Positions 1-9,408 of a stretch of 64,000 nucleotides of DNA are shown piece by piece. The position numbers were made by a program, and so were the translations under genes. The stretch's first letter is position 1, and each line of letters starts with the position of its first letter. A model generated the notes under the pieces. It saw nothing but the letters and a program-made list of their open reading frames with translations. It was not told where the DNA came from and searched no databases. The stretch covers positions 372,001 through 436,000 of the forward strand of contig NZ_PCPP01000002.1 of the NCBI RefSeq assembly GCF_002979755.1, read 5' to 3'. This stretch comes from Chryseobacterium culicis (GTDB lineage Bacteria; Bacteroidota; Bacteroidia; Flavobacteriales; Weeksellaceae).

Positions 1-460
1 GTTTTTGAAGTCTGGTTTGAATATTCCCACGGATATCTGAAAAATCAGTAGTCGGATAATTTCTCAGCCAGAAAGCTCTTCTTCTTAAACTGCTGGTGGC
101 AAGCTTAAGCTCATGGAATTCTTTGTTTCTTGCTGATTCCTTTCTGATCAGAATGTCTTGTGGATAATCTCTTTCCAGATAAGCGATCATCTCAATATTC
201 TGAGGCAATTGAGTAGGAACGTCTTTTAAAGAATGTACGGCAATGTCAATCTCGTTATTCAATAAGGCAATATCAAGGTCTCTTGTGAAAACCCCGGTGA
301 TTCCTAAAGAATAGAGTGGCTGATTAAGATTCTTATCGCCGGAAGAAACGATAGGAACAATTTCCGTTAAATAATTGTTGTTCTGAAGGTGCCTCGCAAC
401 CTCTCTAGCCTGCCAAAGTGCAAGTGCGGAATTTCTCGTTCCGATTCTAATGCTTTTCAT
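1..460 (-). CDS. hemC: Hydroxymethylbilane synthase (porphobilinogen deaminase), N-terminal part
   Basis: Joins four porphobilinogen molecules into hydroxymethylbilane in cytoplasmic tetrapyrrole synthesis. The reverse-strand frame opens with ATG at 460 and reads MKSIRIGTRNSALALWQA, the typical HemC start, followed by the family segments HSLKDVPT and SSLRRRA. About 153 codons are present and the rest lies beyond the left edge. The start overlaps the end of hemA by 14 bases, so the two are probably translated from one leftward message. This placement, HemC directly after glutamyl-tRNA reductase, is common in Bacteroidota. Identification is by family motifs; only the truncation limits it. Confidence 0.95.
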   Translation of the reverse strand, partial: MKSIRIGTRNSALALWQAREVARHLQNNNYLTEIVPIVSSGDKNLNQPLYSLGITGVFTRDLDIALLNNEIDIAVHSLKDVPTQLPQNIEMIAYLERDYPQDILIRKESARNKEFHELKLATSSLRRRAFWLRNYPTTDFSDIRGNIQTRLQK

Positions 461-1721
461 TGAATTCGTTGTTTGGTTGTTCAACTAATATTTCGTGCAT
501 TAATTTACTAATTTCTTCGGCTTTTAAAGGATTGTCGATGATATATTTTGCAAAACGGTTGGTGATTTTCTGGATCATTTTGTCAGAAAGTTCCATGTCC
601 GTGATGTTTATGTATTTATTCTTTCTATAAAAATTATGCATTTCGTTGCGTTCCATATTCTTCAGAACCGCTTTGAAGTGATGAATATTGGGTGCCAACT
701 TTCTCTTTTTCTCCCATTCAATAAAGTCTTTCATCAGTTCCTTAATGATTTTTTCAGCTTTTGGAATTTCTCTTTCCCGCTGTTGAATCGTTTCCTGGAT
801 CTGTTTTGAAAGCTCATCCACATCAATCAGAGTTACATTTTCATTTTCGGTAACATTCTTTTCAACGTTATGAGGGATCGAAAGATCAATCACCAGTGTT
901 TCTTTTCCGTTCGGGAAATGAGACTGGTTGATAATAGGATGTTTGGCTCCTGTTGCTACAATAAGAATATCGGTGTTTTTTAATTCCTTGTCAAAATCAG
1001 AATAATCAACGTGAGGAATATTATATTTCTGGGAAATCTTTTCAGCTTTCTCCTGAGTTCTGTTGGCAATTTTAATTTTCGGCTGAAAGACATGCTTTAC
1101 CAGATTTTCAACGGTATTCTGCCCAATCTCACCTACGCCGAGAAGAAGGATGTTTTTTTCTGCAATCCTTTTCTGGCTGTTTAAAATATAATGAACCGCT
1201 GCATAAGAAACAGAAGCCGCTCCATTGGAAATGCCGGTTTCATTTTTTATTCTTTTCGAAATCTGAATGGCTGCATTGATTGCTCTTTCCAGATAAGGAT
1301 TAGAATTTTGTCTCTCTTTTTTGAAACGGTTGTATGCTTTTTTGATCTGTCCGATGATTTCAAAATCTCCGATAATCTGACTTTCAAGACCCGCGGCTAC
1401 TCTGAAAAGGTGAATAAGAGCTTCCTCTTTGGTAAGAATATTGGCAAACTGAAGAAAATCTGTAAGATGTACTCCGATGGTTTTACAATACTCTTCAGCC
1501 ACCAAAAGGTAATTGGGGGAAGTGGTGTAGATTTCGGTCCTGTTACAGGTGGAAACCACAAATGCATCACCAAGATCTTCCTGATGGACTCTGGAAACAA
1601 AGTTTTTGATGTTCTCATCAAAGAATGCAAACTTTCCTCTCGTTTCTACGTCGGCTTTCTCGTAGCTTATTGAAAGCACGGCAAAATTTGACGTTCGATG
1701 AATGTTGGAATACTGTAACAT
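447..1721 (-). CDS. hemA: Glutamyl-tRNA reductase
   Basis: Catalyses NADPH-dependent reduction of glutamyl-tRNA to glutamate-1-semialdehyde, the committed step of C5-pathway haem synthesis. The nucleophilic cysteine lies in STCNRTE (Cys59 from the start chosen here), and a Rossmann region follows (LLLGVGEIGQ). I chose ATG at 1721 (424 residues, starting MLQYSNIH). A longer frame begins with a TTG at 1733, but that TTG lies inside a good -7 box (TAAATTTG, 1738 to 1731 on the minus strand), so it cannot be in the message. The resulting leader is only a few bases. hemC follows with a 14-base overlap. Confidence 0.95.
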   Translation of the reverse strand: MLQYSNIHRTSNFAVLSISYEKADVETRGKFAFFDENIKNFVSRVHQEDLGDAFVVSTCNRTEIYTTSPNYLLVAEEYCKTIGVHLTDFLQFANILTKEEALIHLFRVAAGLESQIIGDFEIIGQIKKAYNRFKKERQNSNPYLERAINAAIQISKRIKNETGISNGAASVSYAAVHYILNSQKRIAEKNILLLGVGEIGQNTVENLVKHVFQPKIKIANRTQEKAEKISQKYNIPHVDYSDFDKELKNTDILIVATGAKHPIINQSHFPNGKETLVIDLSIPHNVEKNVTENENVTLIDVDELSKQIQETIQQREREIPKAEKIIKELMKDFIEWEKKRKLAPNIHHFKAVLKNMERNEMHNFYRKNKYINITDMELSDKMIQKITNRFAKYIIDNPLKAEEISKLMHEILVEQPNNEFNEKH

Positions 1722-1730
1722 AAGCAGTCG

Positions 1731-1738
1731 CAAATTTA
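1731..1738 (-). promoter_or_regulatory. -7 box for hemA-hemC
   Basis: Reverse strand reads TAAATTTG, matching the Bacteroidota TAnnTTTG -7 element. It lies 10 bases before the hemA ATG at 1721. No clear TTTG box is seen about 20 bases upstream, so the assignment rests on the -7 match and position. Confidence 0.5.
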
Positions 1739-2136
1739 CGATTTTTTTAATTAACCATTCTCTGAAAGTGTATATGATAATTATCGTAAAAAACTATAAA
1801 AGGAGAAGGAAAGGAGTTGATGGAAGAAATGCAAAACGGTAAAATGACAAAATTACCTTGTAAGCAAAGTCCGAATTATTTTTCGTTTGAATTTTTTAGC
1901 TTTATTCCCATCAGAATCCTCTGCTTTCTTAGTCTTTCTGCCCTTTTGCGATTTCGCTTTTCAACCCTTTTAACATCCCTTGAATTTTAGTTGAAATCAA
2001 ACTCTGTAAATGTCTAAATTGAAAGTTAATAAAGAATTATAAATTTTAATAAAATTTTAACCAAATTAAGTTGGTGGGAAATTTCTTTAGTAGTGTTAAA
2101 TTTATATCTTTGTAAACTTAAAATCAGAAGAAAAAT
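1739..2136. other. Intergenic region between divergent hemA and mreB
   Basis: About 400 bases without a credible gene. It holds the upstream region of hemA on the left and the mreB promoter on the right (TATCTTTG at 2105-2112). The middle is AT-rich with no recognised hairpin or repeat. Confidence 0.6.
2105..2112 (+). promoter_or_regulatory. -7 box for the mreB operon
   Basis: TATCTTTG matches the TAnnTTTG consensus 24 bases before the mreB ATG at 2137. The upstream -33 box is not obvious. Confidence 0.6.
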
Positions 2137-3162
2137 ATGAGTTTATTTGATATGTTTACGCAAGAAATTGCGATAGACCTTGGAACTGCTAATACCCTAA
2201 TCATCCATAATAATAAAATTGTTATAGATCAACCTTCAATTGTTGCAATTGAGCGTTCATCGGGTAAGCCGATTGCCGTCGGAGAGCAAGCCAAGCATAT
2301 GCAGGGTAAAACTCACGAGGATATCAAGACTATCCGTCCTTTGAAAGACGGGGTTATTGCTGATTTCCATGCTTCTGAGCATATGATCAAGGAATTCATC
2401 AAGAAAATTCCTGGAATCAAAGGTAAATTCATTCAACCGGCATTACGAATCGTAATCTGTATTCCTTCTGGTATCACTGAAGTTGAAAAAAGAGCAGTAA
2501 GAGACTCTGCTCAGAAAGTAAACGCAAAAGAAGTACGATTGATCTACGAACCAATGGCTGCTGCAATTGGGGTAGGTATTGACGTACAAAAGCCTGAAGG
2601 AAATATGATCATCGACATAGGTGGTGGTACTACGGAAATTGCTGTAGTAGCTTTAGGAGGAATCGTATGTGATAAATCTGTGAAGATTGCCGGAGACGTA
2701 TTTACCAACGATATTGCTTATTACTTAAGAACTCACCATAACCTTTATATCGGAGAAAGAACAGCTGAAAGAATCAAAATTGAAGTAGGTTCTGCAGTAG
2801 AAGATCTTGATGTAGATATCGAGGACATCCCGGTACAGGGTAGAGACCTTATCACCGGTAAACCTAAAGAAATTATGGTTGGATACAAAGAGATTGCCCG
2901 TGCATTAGACAAATCGATCATCAGAATCGAGGATGCTGTAATGGAAACTCTTTCTCTTACTCCACCGGAATTGGCAGCTGATATTTACAAAACAGGTATT
3001 TATCTTGCCGGAGGAGGAGCGCTATTAAGAGGTCTTGCGGACAGAATTCACAAAAAAACAGGCCTTCCTGTATTTGTTGCTGAAGATCCGTTGAGAGCTG
3101 TAGTTCGCGGAACAGGGATTGCCCTTAAGAATATGGATAAGTTCAATTTCTTAATTAAATAA
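2137..3162 (+). CDS. mreB: Rod-shape-determining protein MreB
   Basis: Actin-like ATPase that forms membrane-associated filaments directing lateral-wall peptidoglycan synthesis. Length (341 aa) is normal. Visible actin-fold motifs are the phosphate-1 loop IDLGTANT near residue 14, the connect/phosphate-2 segment DIGGGTTE near residue 165, YEPMAAAIG near residue 140, and the adenosine motif AGGGALLRG near residue 290. It is first in an operon with mreC, mreD, mrdA and rodA, so all elongasome core components except RodZ are here. Confidence 0.98.
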   Translation: MSLFDMFTQEIAIDLGTANTLIIHNNKIVIDQPSIVAIERSSGKPIAVGEQAKHMQGKTHEDIKTIRPLKDGVIADFHASEHMIKEFIKKIPGIKGKFIQPALRIVICIPSGITEVEKRAVRDSAQKVNAKEVRLIYEPMAAAIGVGIDVQKPEGNMIIDIGGGTTEIAVVALGGIVCDKSVKIAGDVFTNDIAYYLRTHHNLYIGERTAERIKIEVGSAVEDLDVDIEDIPVQGRDLITGKPKEIMVGYKEIARALDKSIIRIEDAVMETLSLTPPELAADIYKTGIYLAGGGALLRGLADRIHKKTGLPVFVAEDPLRAVVRGTGIALKNMDKFNFLIK

Positions 3163-3190
3163 TTTTAACTTTTTACGACTTTATATCTGA

Positions 3191-4045
3191 ATGGGATTTT
3201 TGCTGAGATTATTTTCGAAGAATACTCTTTTCGTCTTCTTTATATTCCTGCAAATTATTGCTCTGGTTTTGATATTCTCTAGAAATGCCATGCAGAGATC
3301 CTGGATTGCAGGCCAAACGGCTGCTTTCAATTCCTGGGTTTCCGGATATATTGATGAAGGAGTTTCTTATCTGAAGCTAAAACAGATCAATGAAGATCTT
3401 GTGGTTCAGAATAAAGCCCTTATGACTGAACTCTATGGAAAAGACGGAGAGAAAAATCCTGTTTTCAAAAGAGTTCATGATACCATTGGTGGAGGGCAGA
3501 TCTATACTTTTGTTGATGGTGAAATTGTTTTCAACAGTATCAACAGAAGAAATAACTATTTTACCATTAACCGTGGCCGAAGAGACGGTGTCTTCCCTCA
3601 AATGGGGGTAATGGCGCCAAGAGGTGTTGCGGGAATTGTAATCAATTCTACAGATAGTTATGCATTAGTTCAATCCGTGTTAAGTGTCAACAAGATCAGA
3701 ATTAATGCAGCACTTAAAAACTCAGGATATTTTGGTACCTTAACGTGGAATGGAGATAACTCAAGGGTCATGCACCTTGCGGATATCCCTAAATATGTAG
3801 CCTTAAAAGTAGGAGATACGGTCGTTACAGATGGTAAATCTGCTATTTTTCCTAAGGGTGTAACCATTGGTACCATTGCAGGATATTCTGTGGATAATAA
3901 AACCGGTTTCTGGGATATTTCCGTAGAGCTGAGTGAGAAAATGGGAGCATTGAATAAAGTGTATGTAGTGAAGAATCTTAAGAAAGCAGAAGTGCAGAAG
4001 ATTCAGGACACTATGCAGGCTGTAATAAAAAAAGAAAATGATTAG
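3191..4045 (+). CDS. mreC: Rod-shape-determining protein MreC
   Basis: Elongasome scaffold that links MreB to PBP2. It has a short cytoplasmic N-terminus, one membrane segment at about residues 12-30, a helical region at about 60-80 that would dimerise, and the family beta-domain (INRGRRDGVFPQMGVMAPRGVAG is split across its core, near residues 120-145). It starts 28 bases after mreB and overlaps mreD by 8 bases, which suggests coupled translation. The 284-aa length is usual. Confidence 0.95.
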   Translation: MGFLLRLFSKNTLFVFFIFLQIIALVLIFSRNAMQRSWIAGQTAAFNSWVSGYIDEGVSYLKLKQINEDLVVQNKALMTELYGKDGEKNPVFKRVHDTIGGGQIYTFVDGEIVFNSINRRNNYFTINRGRRDGVFPQMGVMAPRGVAGIVINSTDSYALVQSVLSVNKIRINAALKNSGYFGTLTWNGDNSRVMHLADIPKYVALKVGDTVVTDGKSAIFPKGVTIGTIAGYSVDNKTGFWDISVELSEKMGALNKVYVVKNLKKAEVQKIQDTMQAVIKKEND

Positions 4046-4544
4046 CAGAACTTTATTTACCGATATATTGATCATGATCTTTCTTGTTGCATTACAAATT
4101 TTTGTATTGAACAGGATTACGCTTTTCGGAAAATATACTCCGGTATTATATCCTGTGTTTGTCATGTTTTATCCATTTTTCAGAAATAAATTTCAGTTCC
4201 TGGCATTGAGCTTTTTAATAGGACTGTCTATTGATGGTTTTCTTAATACGTGGGGAATTAATGCGTTTGCAACAACGCTGATTGCCTATTTCAGAACGTT
4301 GATCTTTAGAACTTCTACGGATACTTCTACGGATTTTTTCTCTTTTCAGTCCCTTCAATGGGCGCAGTTTTTGCTGTTTTTATTTTCAAGTATTTTCCTG
4401 CATCAACTTTTATTACAGTATATCGAGTTCTTTAAGTTTAGCAGGTTTTTTGAAATATTATTTAATGTGTTGGTGACAAGTGTAATTTCATTTATCTTTA
4501 TAGTCATTTACGCATTAATATTTAAAATCAAACAAAAAGTTTGA
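4038..4544 (+). CDS. mreD: Rod-shape-determining protein MreD
   Basis: Small, strongly hydrophobic 168-aa protein with about five predicted membrane segments. MreD sequences are poorly conserved, so the call rests mainly on membrane topology, size and position between mreC and mrdA. The start overlaps mreC by 8 bases, and the stop TGA overlaps the start codon of the next gene within TTGA. Confidence 0.85.
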   Translation: MISRTLFTDILIMIFLVALQIFVLNRITLFGKYTPVLYPVFVMFYPFFRNKFQFLALSFLIGLSIDGFLNTWGINAFATTLIAYFRTLIFRTSTDTSTDFFSFQSLQWAQFLLFLFSSIFLHQLLLQYIEFFKFSRFFEILFNVLVTSVISFIFIVIYALIFKIKQKV

Positions 4545-6586
4545 ACACACGTTATTTAAAAATCTTTTCGATCCTCGTTACCATCGCACTTATTTTTGTG
4601 GTGAGGCTTGCGTATTTGCAATTGTTTACAGACCGTTATGCATTGAATGCTGCGAATACCTCCATTAAAACAGAATATGTTATTCCACAGCGTGGAGTTA
4701 TTTTTGATAGAAATGGTAAAATCATGGTAGGTAATCAGCCTGCTTATGAAATTTCATTTACTCAGGCTTTGATGAAACCTGATTTTGATACACTGGCTTT
4801 TTGTAGTTTGATGAAAATTACAAAACAGGATTTTATCAATAGAGTCAATATTATCAAAAAGGAGAAATATTATTCGAAGCTGACCCCGATGACCTTCATT
4901 AAAGATCTCAGCAGGGAAGATATTGCAAGAGTTCAGGAAATTATTTTTAAGTATCCCGCATTCAATATTGTATCAAGACCTCAGCGTCAGTATGAAGTCT
5001 CCACATCCGGAAACCTTCTGGGATATACCAGTGAGGTGAACGAAAGAGATATTAAAAAAGATTCTGTCTACTATTTACCGGGAGATTTTATCGGGAAAAC
5101 AGGAGTTGAAAAATCCTACGAAAAAGAACTTAGAGGAGTAAAAGGGATAAAATATATTCAAAAAGATATCAGGCTCAGAAATATCGGTTCCTATAAAAAC
5201 GGATCTTTAGATAAAGATGTGATTACAGGTAAAGATATTACCTTAACCATTGATTATGATCTTCAGAGAACAGCTGAAGAAATGCTTGTCAACAAACATG
5301 GTGCTATTGTAGCTTTAGATCCTAATAATGGGGAAGTATTAGTGGCGGCAACAGGACCGGATATTGATCCGAACCTTTTCACCGGACCTTATAAATCAAA
5401 AAATTTATACGCCCTTTCAAAAGATACTCTTTACGAGAATAAACCTACTTTTGACCGTTCTTTACAGGCAGGATATCCCCCGGGATCAACTTTCAAATTG
5501 CTGACAGCACTTGCGGCCATGCAAATGGGAGTAATGGATGAAAAAACAATCTTTCCTTGTGGAGGAGGATTCTTCTATAAAGGCAAAAGAATTAAAGGAC
5601 ATGGTGGCGCTGATCCGTTAATTCCTTCTATTCAGGTTTCCAGTAACTGTTTCTTTACCTATGCATTTATTGCCATCATCAAAAAATACCCGGGAAATCC
5701 TTCTAAAGGTGTTGATGAATGGAAAAAAATCATGAGTAGTTTTGGGGTGGGTGAGTTTTTAAATAATGATTTTGCTGTTGGAGCAAAAGGAAGAATCCCT
5801 TCCGGAGATTTTTACGAAAAAAGATTTAAAGCCATCATGAAGGCAAGTGGCTCCCAGAGAAAGGATTTTACCAACTGGGACGAAATGTCAACCGGTGCTA
5901 TTTATAATGGAATGGGGCAGGGTGATGTTTTGGTAACACCTATTCAGCTTGCCAATTATGTGGCCGCTATTGCTAACAGAGGATGGTATTATACCCCTCA
6001 CATTGTAAAAGCTATCGATGGAAAGCCCAATCCTGATTCAAGATTCAAGGTTAAACATAAAACGTTAGTAGATCCAAAACATTTTGAACCAGTTCTGAAA
6101 GGGATGGAAGCTGTAGTTTTGAGAGGAACAGCAAGAGGTTTGAAATCGAATGATTTTACGCAATTAGCCAAAACAGGTACAGCACAGGTTCCCCAAGGAA
6201 AGGATAATTCTATCTTTGTATTGATTGCTCCTGCTGATAAACCAAAAATTGTCGTAGTAGCAGTAATGGAACATGCTGGATTTGGAGCTACGTGGGCTGG
6301 CCCGGCTTGTACAGTGATTGCTGAAAAATATATTACAGGTGATCTGAAAAGAGAAAATCTTTATAAGAAAATGATTACCTCGAGTTTCATGCCTGAATAT
6401 AAAAGGCAATGGATTGCTGATTTGAAGCGTAAAGGTTTGTATGTGGATCCTAAACCTGATTCCATTAAACAGAAAAGAATTAAGGATAGTCTGGAGTTGG
6501 TAAAGCAACAAAAAGCTAAACTGCAAAAGAAAATAGAAGAGGAAGCTAAAAAAAATAACACTGCTAAAAAACCTGTGAAGCAATGA
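4541..6586 (+). CDS. mrdA: Penicillin-binding protein 2 (elongation transpeptidase)
   Basis: Class B PBP that cross-links lateral-wall peptidoglycan together with RodA. One membrane anchor lies at about residues 8-26, followed by a dimerisation/pedestal domain and a transpeptidase domain. The catalytic triad motifs are intact: STFK with Ser316, SSN near residue 370, and KTG at 544-546. The start is a TTG overlapping the mreD stop as TTGA; no in-frame ATG precedes the membrane anchor, so the TTG is required. The lysine-rich C-terminal tail (after about residue 620) has low complexity. It ends in an ATGA overlap with rodA. Confidence 0.96.
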   Translation: MNTRYLKIFSILVTIALIFVVRLAYLQLFTDRYALNAANTSIKTEYVIPQRGVIFDRNGKIMVGNQPAYEISFTQALMKPDFDTLAFCSLMKITKQDFINRVNIIKKEKYYSKLTPMTFIKDLSREDIARVQEIIFKYPAFNIVSRPQRQYEVSTSGNLLGYTSEVNERDIKKDSVYYLPGDFIGKTGVEKSYEKELRGVKGIKYIQKDIRLRNIGSYKNGSLDKDVITGKDITLTIDYDLQRTAEEMLVNKHGAIVALDPNNGEVLVAATGPDIDPNLFTGPYKSKNLYALSKDTLYENKPTFDRSLQAGYPPGSTFKLLTALAAMQMGVMDEKTIFPCGGGFFYKGKRIKGHGGADPLIPSIQVSSNCFFTYAFIAIIKKYPGNPSKGVDEWKKIMSSFGVGEFLNNDFAVGAKGRIPSGDFYEKRFKAIMKASGSQRKDFTNWDEMSTGAIYNGMGQGDVLVTPIQLANYVAAIANRGWYYTPHIVKAIDGKPNPDSRFKVKHKTLVDPKHFEPVLKGMEAVVLRGTARGLKSNDFTQLAKTGTAQVPQGKDNSIFVLIAPADKPKIVVVAVMEHAGFGATWAGPACTVIAEKYITGDLKRENLYKKMITSSFMPEYKRQWIADLKRKGLYVDPKPDSIKQKRIKDSLELVKQQKAKLQKKIEEEAKKNNTAKKPVKQ

Positions 6587-7812
6587 AATGGACAGAAGGA
6601 ATAGATAAACTGGGCCTTGGGCTGTATTTCCTGCTTTGCATTTTTGCGATTGCAAACATCTACAGTGTAGACCAGAAACTAGGAGAGAAGCAATTGGTTT
6701 TTTTCTGTATTTCTGTATTTGTCGGGCTTATTATATTCGTTGGGAGAAGCAAATTCTTTGAGAATATGGCCGGGATTATTTACATTGGAGGAGTTTTGTT
6801 ATTGATAGGGCTTTTCCCGTTTGGTAAAGAAATTCTGGGGCAAAAGAACTGGTATAAGTTTGGAAGTTTTACCATGCAGCCCGTGGAGTTTGCAAAAATT
6901 GGAACTGCTTTGATGCTGGCTAATTTTGTTTCAAGCCCGGATTTTAATATTAAAAATAAAAAATCTATTTGGACTGCCCTTGCTGTTATAGGAATTCCTG
7001 CGGCAGTCGTTCTGGCCATTCCTGATGTGGGTTCCATGCTCGTATTTATAGCGTTTTTTATTGCTTTGTACAGAGAAGGACTGAGTGGTCTTTTATTTGG
7101 TATTGGATTTATTTTCGCCGGAGTTTTTCTGATTGCATTAGCGGTTCCTCCCGTTTATGTTGCCATAGCGGTTTTGCTTATTGCAGGGGTTCTTATTGCC
7201 ATGAATTATCATAAAATGTCATGGGATGTAATCTCTATTTCAGGAATTACCGGTTCCATTCTTTTATTGTGCGGTCTGGCTTTCGGATCTCCTTATATTT
7301 TAGAAAAACTTCCTAAACACCAAAGAGAAAGAATTGAGGTTCTTTACAAAGGTGAAAAGGCATTTAGAGATACTTCAGGATACAATCTGTTATATTCCAA
7401 AACAGCTATCGGATCCGGTGGTCTTTGGGGAAAAGGATACCGTGAAGGATCTGTTACCCAGGGGAAATTTGTACCTGAACAGGAAACAGATTATATCTTT
7501 TGTACAGTAGGAGAAGAATGGGGCTTTTTAGGAAGCGCAATTCTTATTTTATGCTACATGGTCTATATTGGAAGAATATATTATCTGGCAGAGAAACAGA
7601 AATCTACTTTTAACCGTGTATTCGGGTATTGCTTTGCCTCGATTCTGCTGATGCACTTTTCGATCAATTTAGGTATGGTTATGGGGCTTTTCCCAACAGT
7701 TGGGATTCCTCTCCCGTATTTCAGTTATGGAGGAAGTTCTTTACTGGCCTTCTCCATGATGACATTTATTTTCTTTAAACTTAATTATTCGGATAAGAAT
7801 AGCCTGGTGTAA
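6583..7812 (+). CDS. rodA: Peptidoglycan glycosyltransferase RodA (SEDS family)
   Basis: Polytopic SEDS glycosyltransferase that polymerises lipid II during elongation and pairs with PBP2. The 409-aa protein has about ten membrane segments and the conserved C-terminal SEDS motifs GSAILILC and FPTVGIPLPYFSYGGSS. Its ATG overlaps the mrdA stop (ATGA). It is the last gene of the rod-shape operon; no strong terminator is visible in the 100 bases before the next gene. Confidence 0.96.
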   Translation: MKWTEGIDKLGLGLYFLLCIFAIANIYSVDQKLGEKQLVFFCISVFVGLIIFVGRSKFFENMAGIIYIGGVLLLIGLFPFGKEILGQKNWYKFGSFTMQPVEFAKIGTALMLANFVSSPDFNIKNKKSIWTALAVIGIPAAVVLAIPDVGSMLVFIAFFIALYREGLSGLLFGIGFIFAGVFLIALAVPPVYVAIAVLLIAGVLIAMNYHKMSWDVISISGITGSILLLCGLAFGSPYILEKLPKHQRERIEVLYKGEKAFRDTSGYNLLYSKTAIGSGGLWGKGYREGSVTQGKFVPEQETDYIFCTVGEEWGFLGSAILILCYMVYIGRIYYLAEKQKSTFNRVFGYCFASILLMHFSINLGMVMGLFPTVGIPLPYFSYGGSSLLAFSMMTFIFFKLNYSDKNSLV

Positions 7813-7912
7813 TATCTTTGAAGCGAAAATATAAAATCGCGAAAAGGTAATACTTCTTCTTTACCCATCTGCAGATTGCGGAGTATATTGTCGTTCTATA
7901 AATCGTAAAAAA

Positions 7913-8488
7913 ATGAAAGATGCTTATGTCCTGGATCAGGATTTTGAAAATATTGATCTTACCCAATTACAAAAAGGAGAATATGAAAACTGTACATTCA
8001 GAAACTGTAATTTTGAATACGGAAATCTATCCGGTTTCAGTTTTACAGACTGTGAATTTACAGATTGTAATCTAAGCATGATAAAGCTTGTCAAAACGGC
8101 CTTCCATGAGGTAGTTTTCAAAGAATGTAAAATGTTTGGACTTCAGTTTAATGATTGTAATGCTTTTGGATTATCTTTCACGTTTGATGGAAGTGCTTTA
8201 AATAATTCAGTTTTTTATCAAACTTCCATTAAGAAGACTGTCTTTAAAAATACCAAATTAATAGAGGTGGATTTTACTGAATGTGATCTGTCAAATGCAG
8301 TCTTCACTCACTGCGATTTTTCGGGCGCTGTTTTCGATAGTACAAACCTTGAAAAAGCAGATTTCCGTACATCGGTTAACTATTCAATAGATCCGGCTTT
8401 AAACAGGCTTAAAAAGGCCAGATTTTCGCTTTCTGAAATCTATGGACTGCTCTATAAACTGGATATTGAAATTGATAAGAATGGCTGA
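7913..8488 (+). CDS. Pentapeptide-repeat protein
   Basis: 191 residues made mostly of A(D/N)LXX-type pentapeptides such as NCTFR, NCNFE, YGNLS, GFSFT, DCEFT, DCNLS, with phenylalanine or leucine at the central position. Such proteins fold into a right-handed quadrilateral beta-helix. The arrangement resembles the Qnr/MfpA-like group, some of which protect gyrase from quinolones, but the sequence alone does not show that activity. It follows rodA in the same direction. Confidence 0.85.
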   Translation: MKDAYVLDQDFENIDLTQLQKGEYENCTFRNCNFEYGNLSGFSFTDCEFTDCNLSMIKLVKTAFHEVVFKECKMFGLQFNDCNAFGLSFTFDGSALNNSVFYQTSIKKTVFKNTKLIEVDFTECDLSNAVFTHCDFSGAVFDSTNLEKADFRTSVNYSIDPALNRLKKARFSLSEIYGLLYKLDIEIDKNG

Positions 8489-8540
8489 TATCGGTAATTG
8501 TGGAATAACACATCTAAAATAAATAGAAATTCATTCGACA

Positions 8541-8560
8541 GGAATGGGCTTTAGCCAAGA
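8541..8560. repeat. Short dispersed element with GGGCTTTAGCC core
   Basis: Reads GGAATGGGCTTTAGCCAAGA. Two related copies occur near 51228-51283 (GGAACGGGCTTTAGCCCGTT and CCACTGGCTTTAGCCAAATA). The palindromic GGGCTTTAGCCC core suggests a dispersed intergenic repeat family. Confidence 0.55.
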
Positions 8561-8581
8561 CTTAATGTAAACAGCACATAT

Positions 8582-8607
8582 AAAAAAGCCATCAGAATTC
8601 TGATGGC
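8582..8607 (-). terminator. Rho-independent terminator after the NlpC/P60 gene
   Basis: The minus strand has the stem GCCATCAG-AATT-CTGATGGC followed by TTTTTTA. It lies 30 bases past the stop of the leftward peptidase gene. Confidence 0.85.
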
Positions 8608-8636
8608 TTCATTATTTAAATCAATTATTTATAAAA

Positions 8637-9347
8637 TTAAAAATTTGCTGGTGTAGCTGGAGTAGTCGCTGCTAAGTTGTTATAATTTTCTCCTTCTTCG
8701 TTGATCACTCTCTTAGCAAATCTGAACTTAGGACCCCAATAAGAATCATTCAGTGAAGAAATCATTACTCCTTTTGATGTTGCTGCGTGGATAAATTTAA
8801 TCTCACCCTCTTCAGAAACACTTTCTACAATACCTACGTGAGAAATTCTTCTTCCGTGAGAGAAGAAAATCAAATCTCCCTTCTGTAGTTCTCCTTTTTC
8901 TACTCTTTCACCTTCCTGAGCCTGAGATGCTGCTACTCTTGGTAAGCTAAGCCCTGCTGCTGCTCCGAATACAGAAAGAACAAAAGCTGAACAATCGATA
9001 CCGTTTCTGGTTGTCCCTCCGTATCTGTAAGGAGTCCCAAGGTATGTTTCAGCTTCTTCAAGGATACCGTCAATGGTTTTATTATGTTTGATTGCTTTTG
9101 CAATCTCAGAATTCTTAACTGCTTTTTTAGCACTAGCGATAGATGCTGCCTTTTCAGCAAGGAAAGAGTCGATAAGTCTTTGCTTATCCTGCTCTATTTT
9201 TTTGTTATCTATAGAAGCTAGTTTGGCATCTGTTTTGTATTCTTTTGTGTAAGTTGCTGGTTTTGAAACCACATAATTTGTAGCACACGATTGCAATGAA
9301 ACTGTAGTAACTAAAGCAACTAAATAAAACAAAACTCTTTTCTTCAT
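8637..9347 (-). CDS. NlpC/P60 family cell-wall endopeptidase lipoprotein
   Basis: C40 cysteine peptidase, expected to cut peptidoglycan stem peptides. The N-terminus is a lipoprotein signal ending LQSC (Cys21), placing it on a membrane facing the periplasm. A charged helical linker (about residues 40-95) precedes the NlpC/P60 domain with catalytic Cys119 (GIDCSAF), His170 (SHVGIV) and His187 (IHAAT). The 236-aa length fits Spr/MepS-like hydrolases. The transcript is monocistronic, with its own -7 box and terminator. Confidence 0.92.
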   Translation of the reverse strand: MKKRVLFYLVALVTTVSLQSCATNYVVSKPATYTKEYKTDAKLASIDNKKIEQDKQRLIDSFLAEKAASIASAKKAVKNSEIAKAIKHNKTIDGILEEAETYLGTPYRYGGTTRNGIDCSAFVLSVFGAAAGLSLPRVAASQAQEGERVEKGELQKGDLIFFSHGRRISHVGIVESVSEEGEIKFIHAATSKGVMISSLNDSYWGPKFRFAKRVINEEGENYNNLAATTPATPANF

Positions 9348-9398
9348 ATATATTTGATTATCCGTGTTAAAAAGGAATATTTATTTTCAAAAGCAATA

Positions 9399-9406
9399 CA
9401 AAAGTA
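9399..9406 (-). promoter_or_regulatory. -7 box for the NlpC/P60 gene
   Basis: The minus strand reads TACTTTTG, a full TAnnTTTG match, about 50 bases before the ATG at 9347. Confidence 0.6.
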
Positions 9407-9408
9407 GA

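Noticed and set aside
1191..1673. 160-aa plus-strand reading frame
   Set aside because: Antisense to hemA, with no recognisable domain or start signal.
6164..6655. 163-aa minus-strand reading frame
   Set aside because: Antisense to the mrdA lysine-rich tail, giving a spurious phenylalanine/leucine-rich frame.
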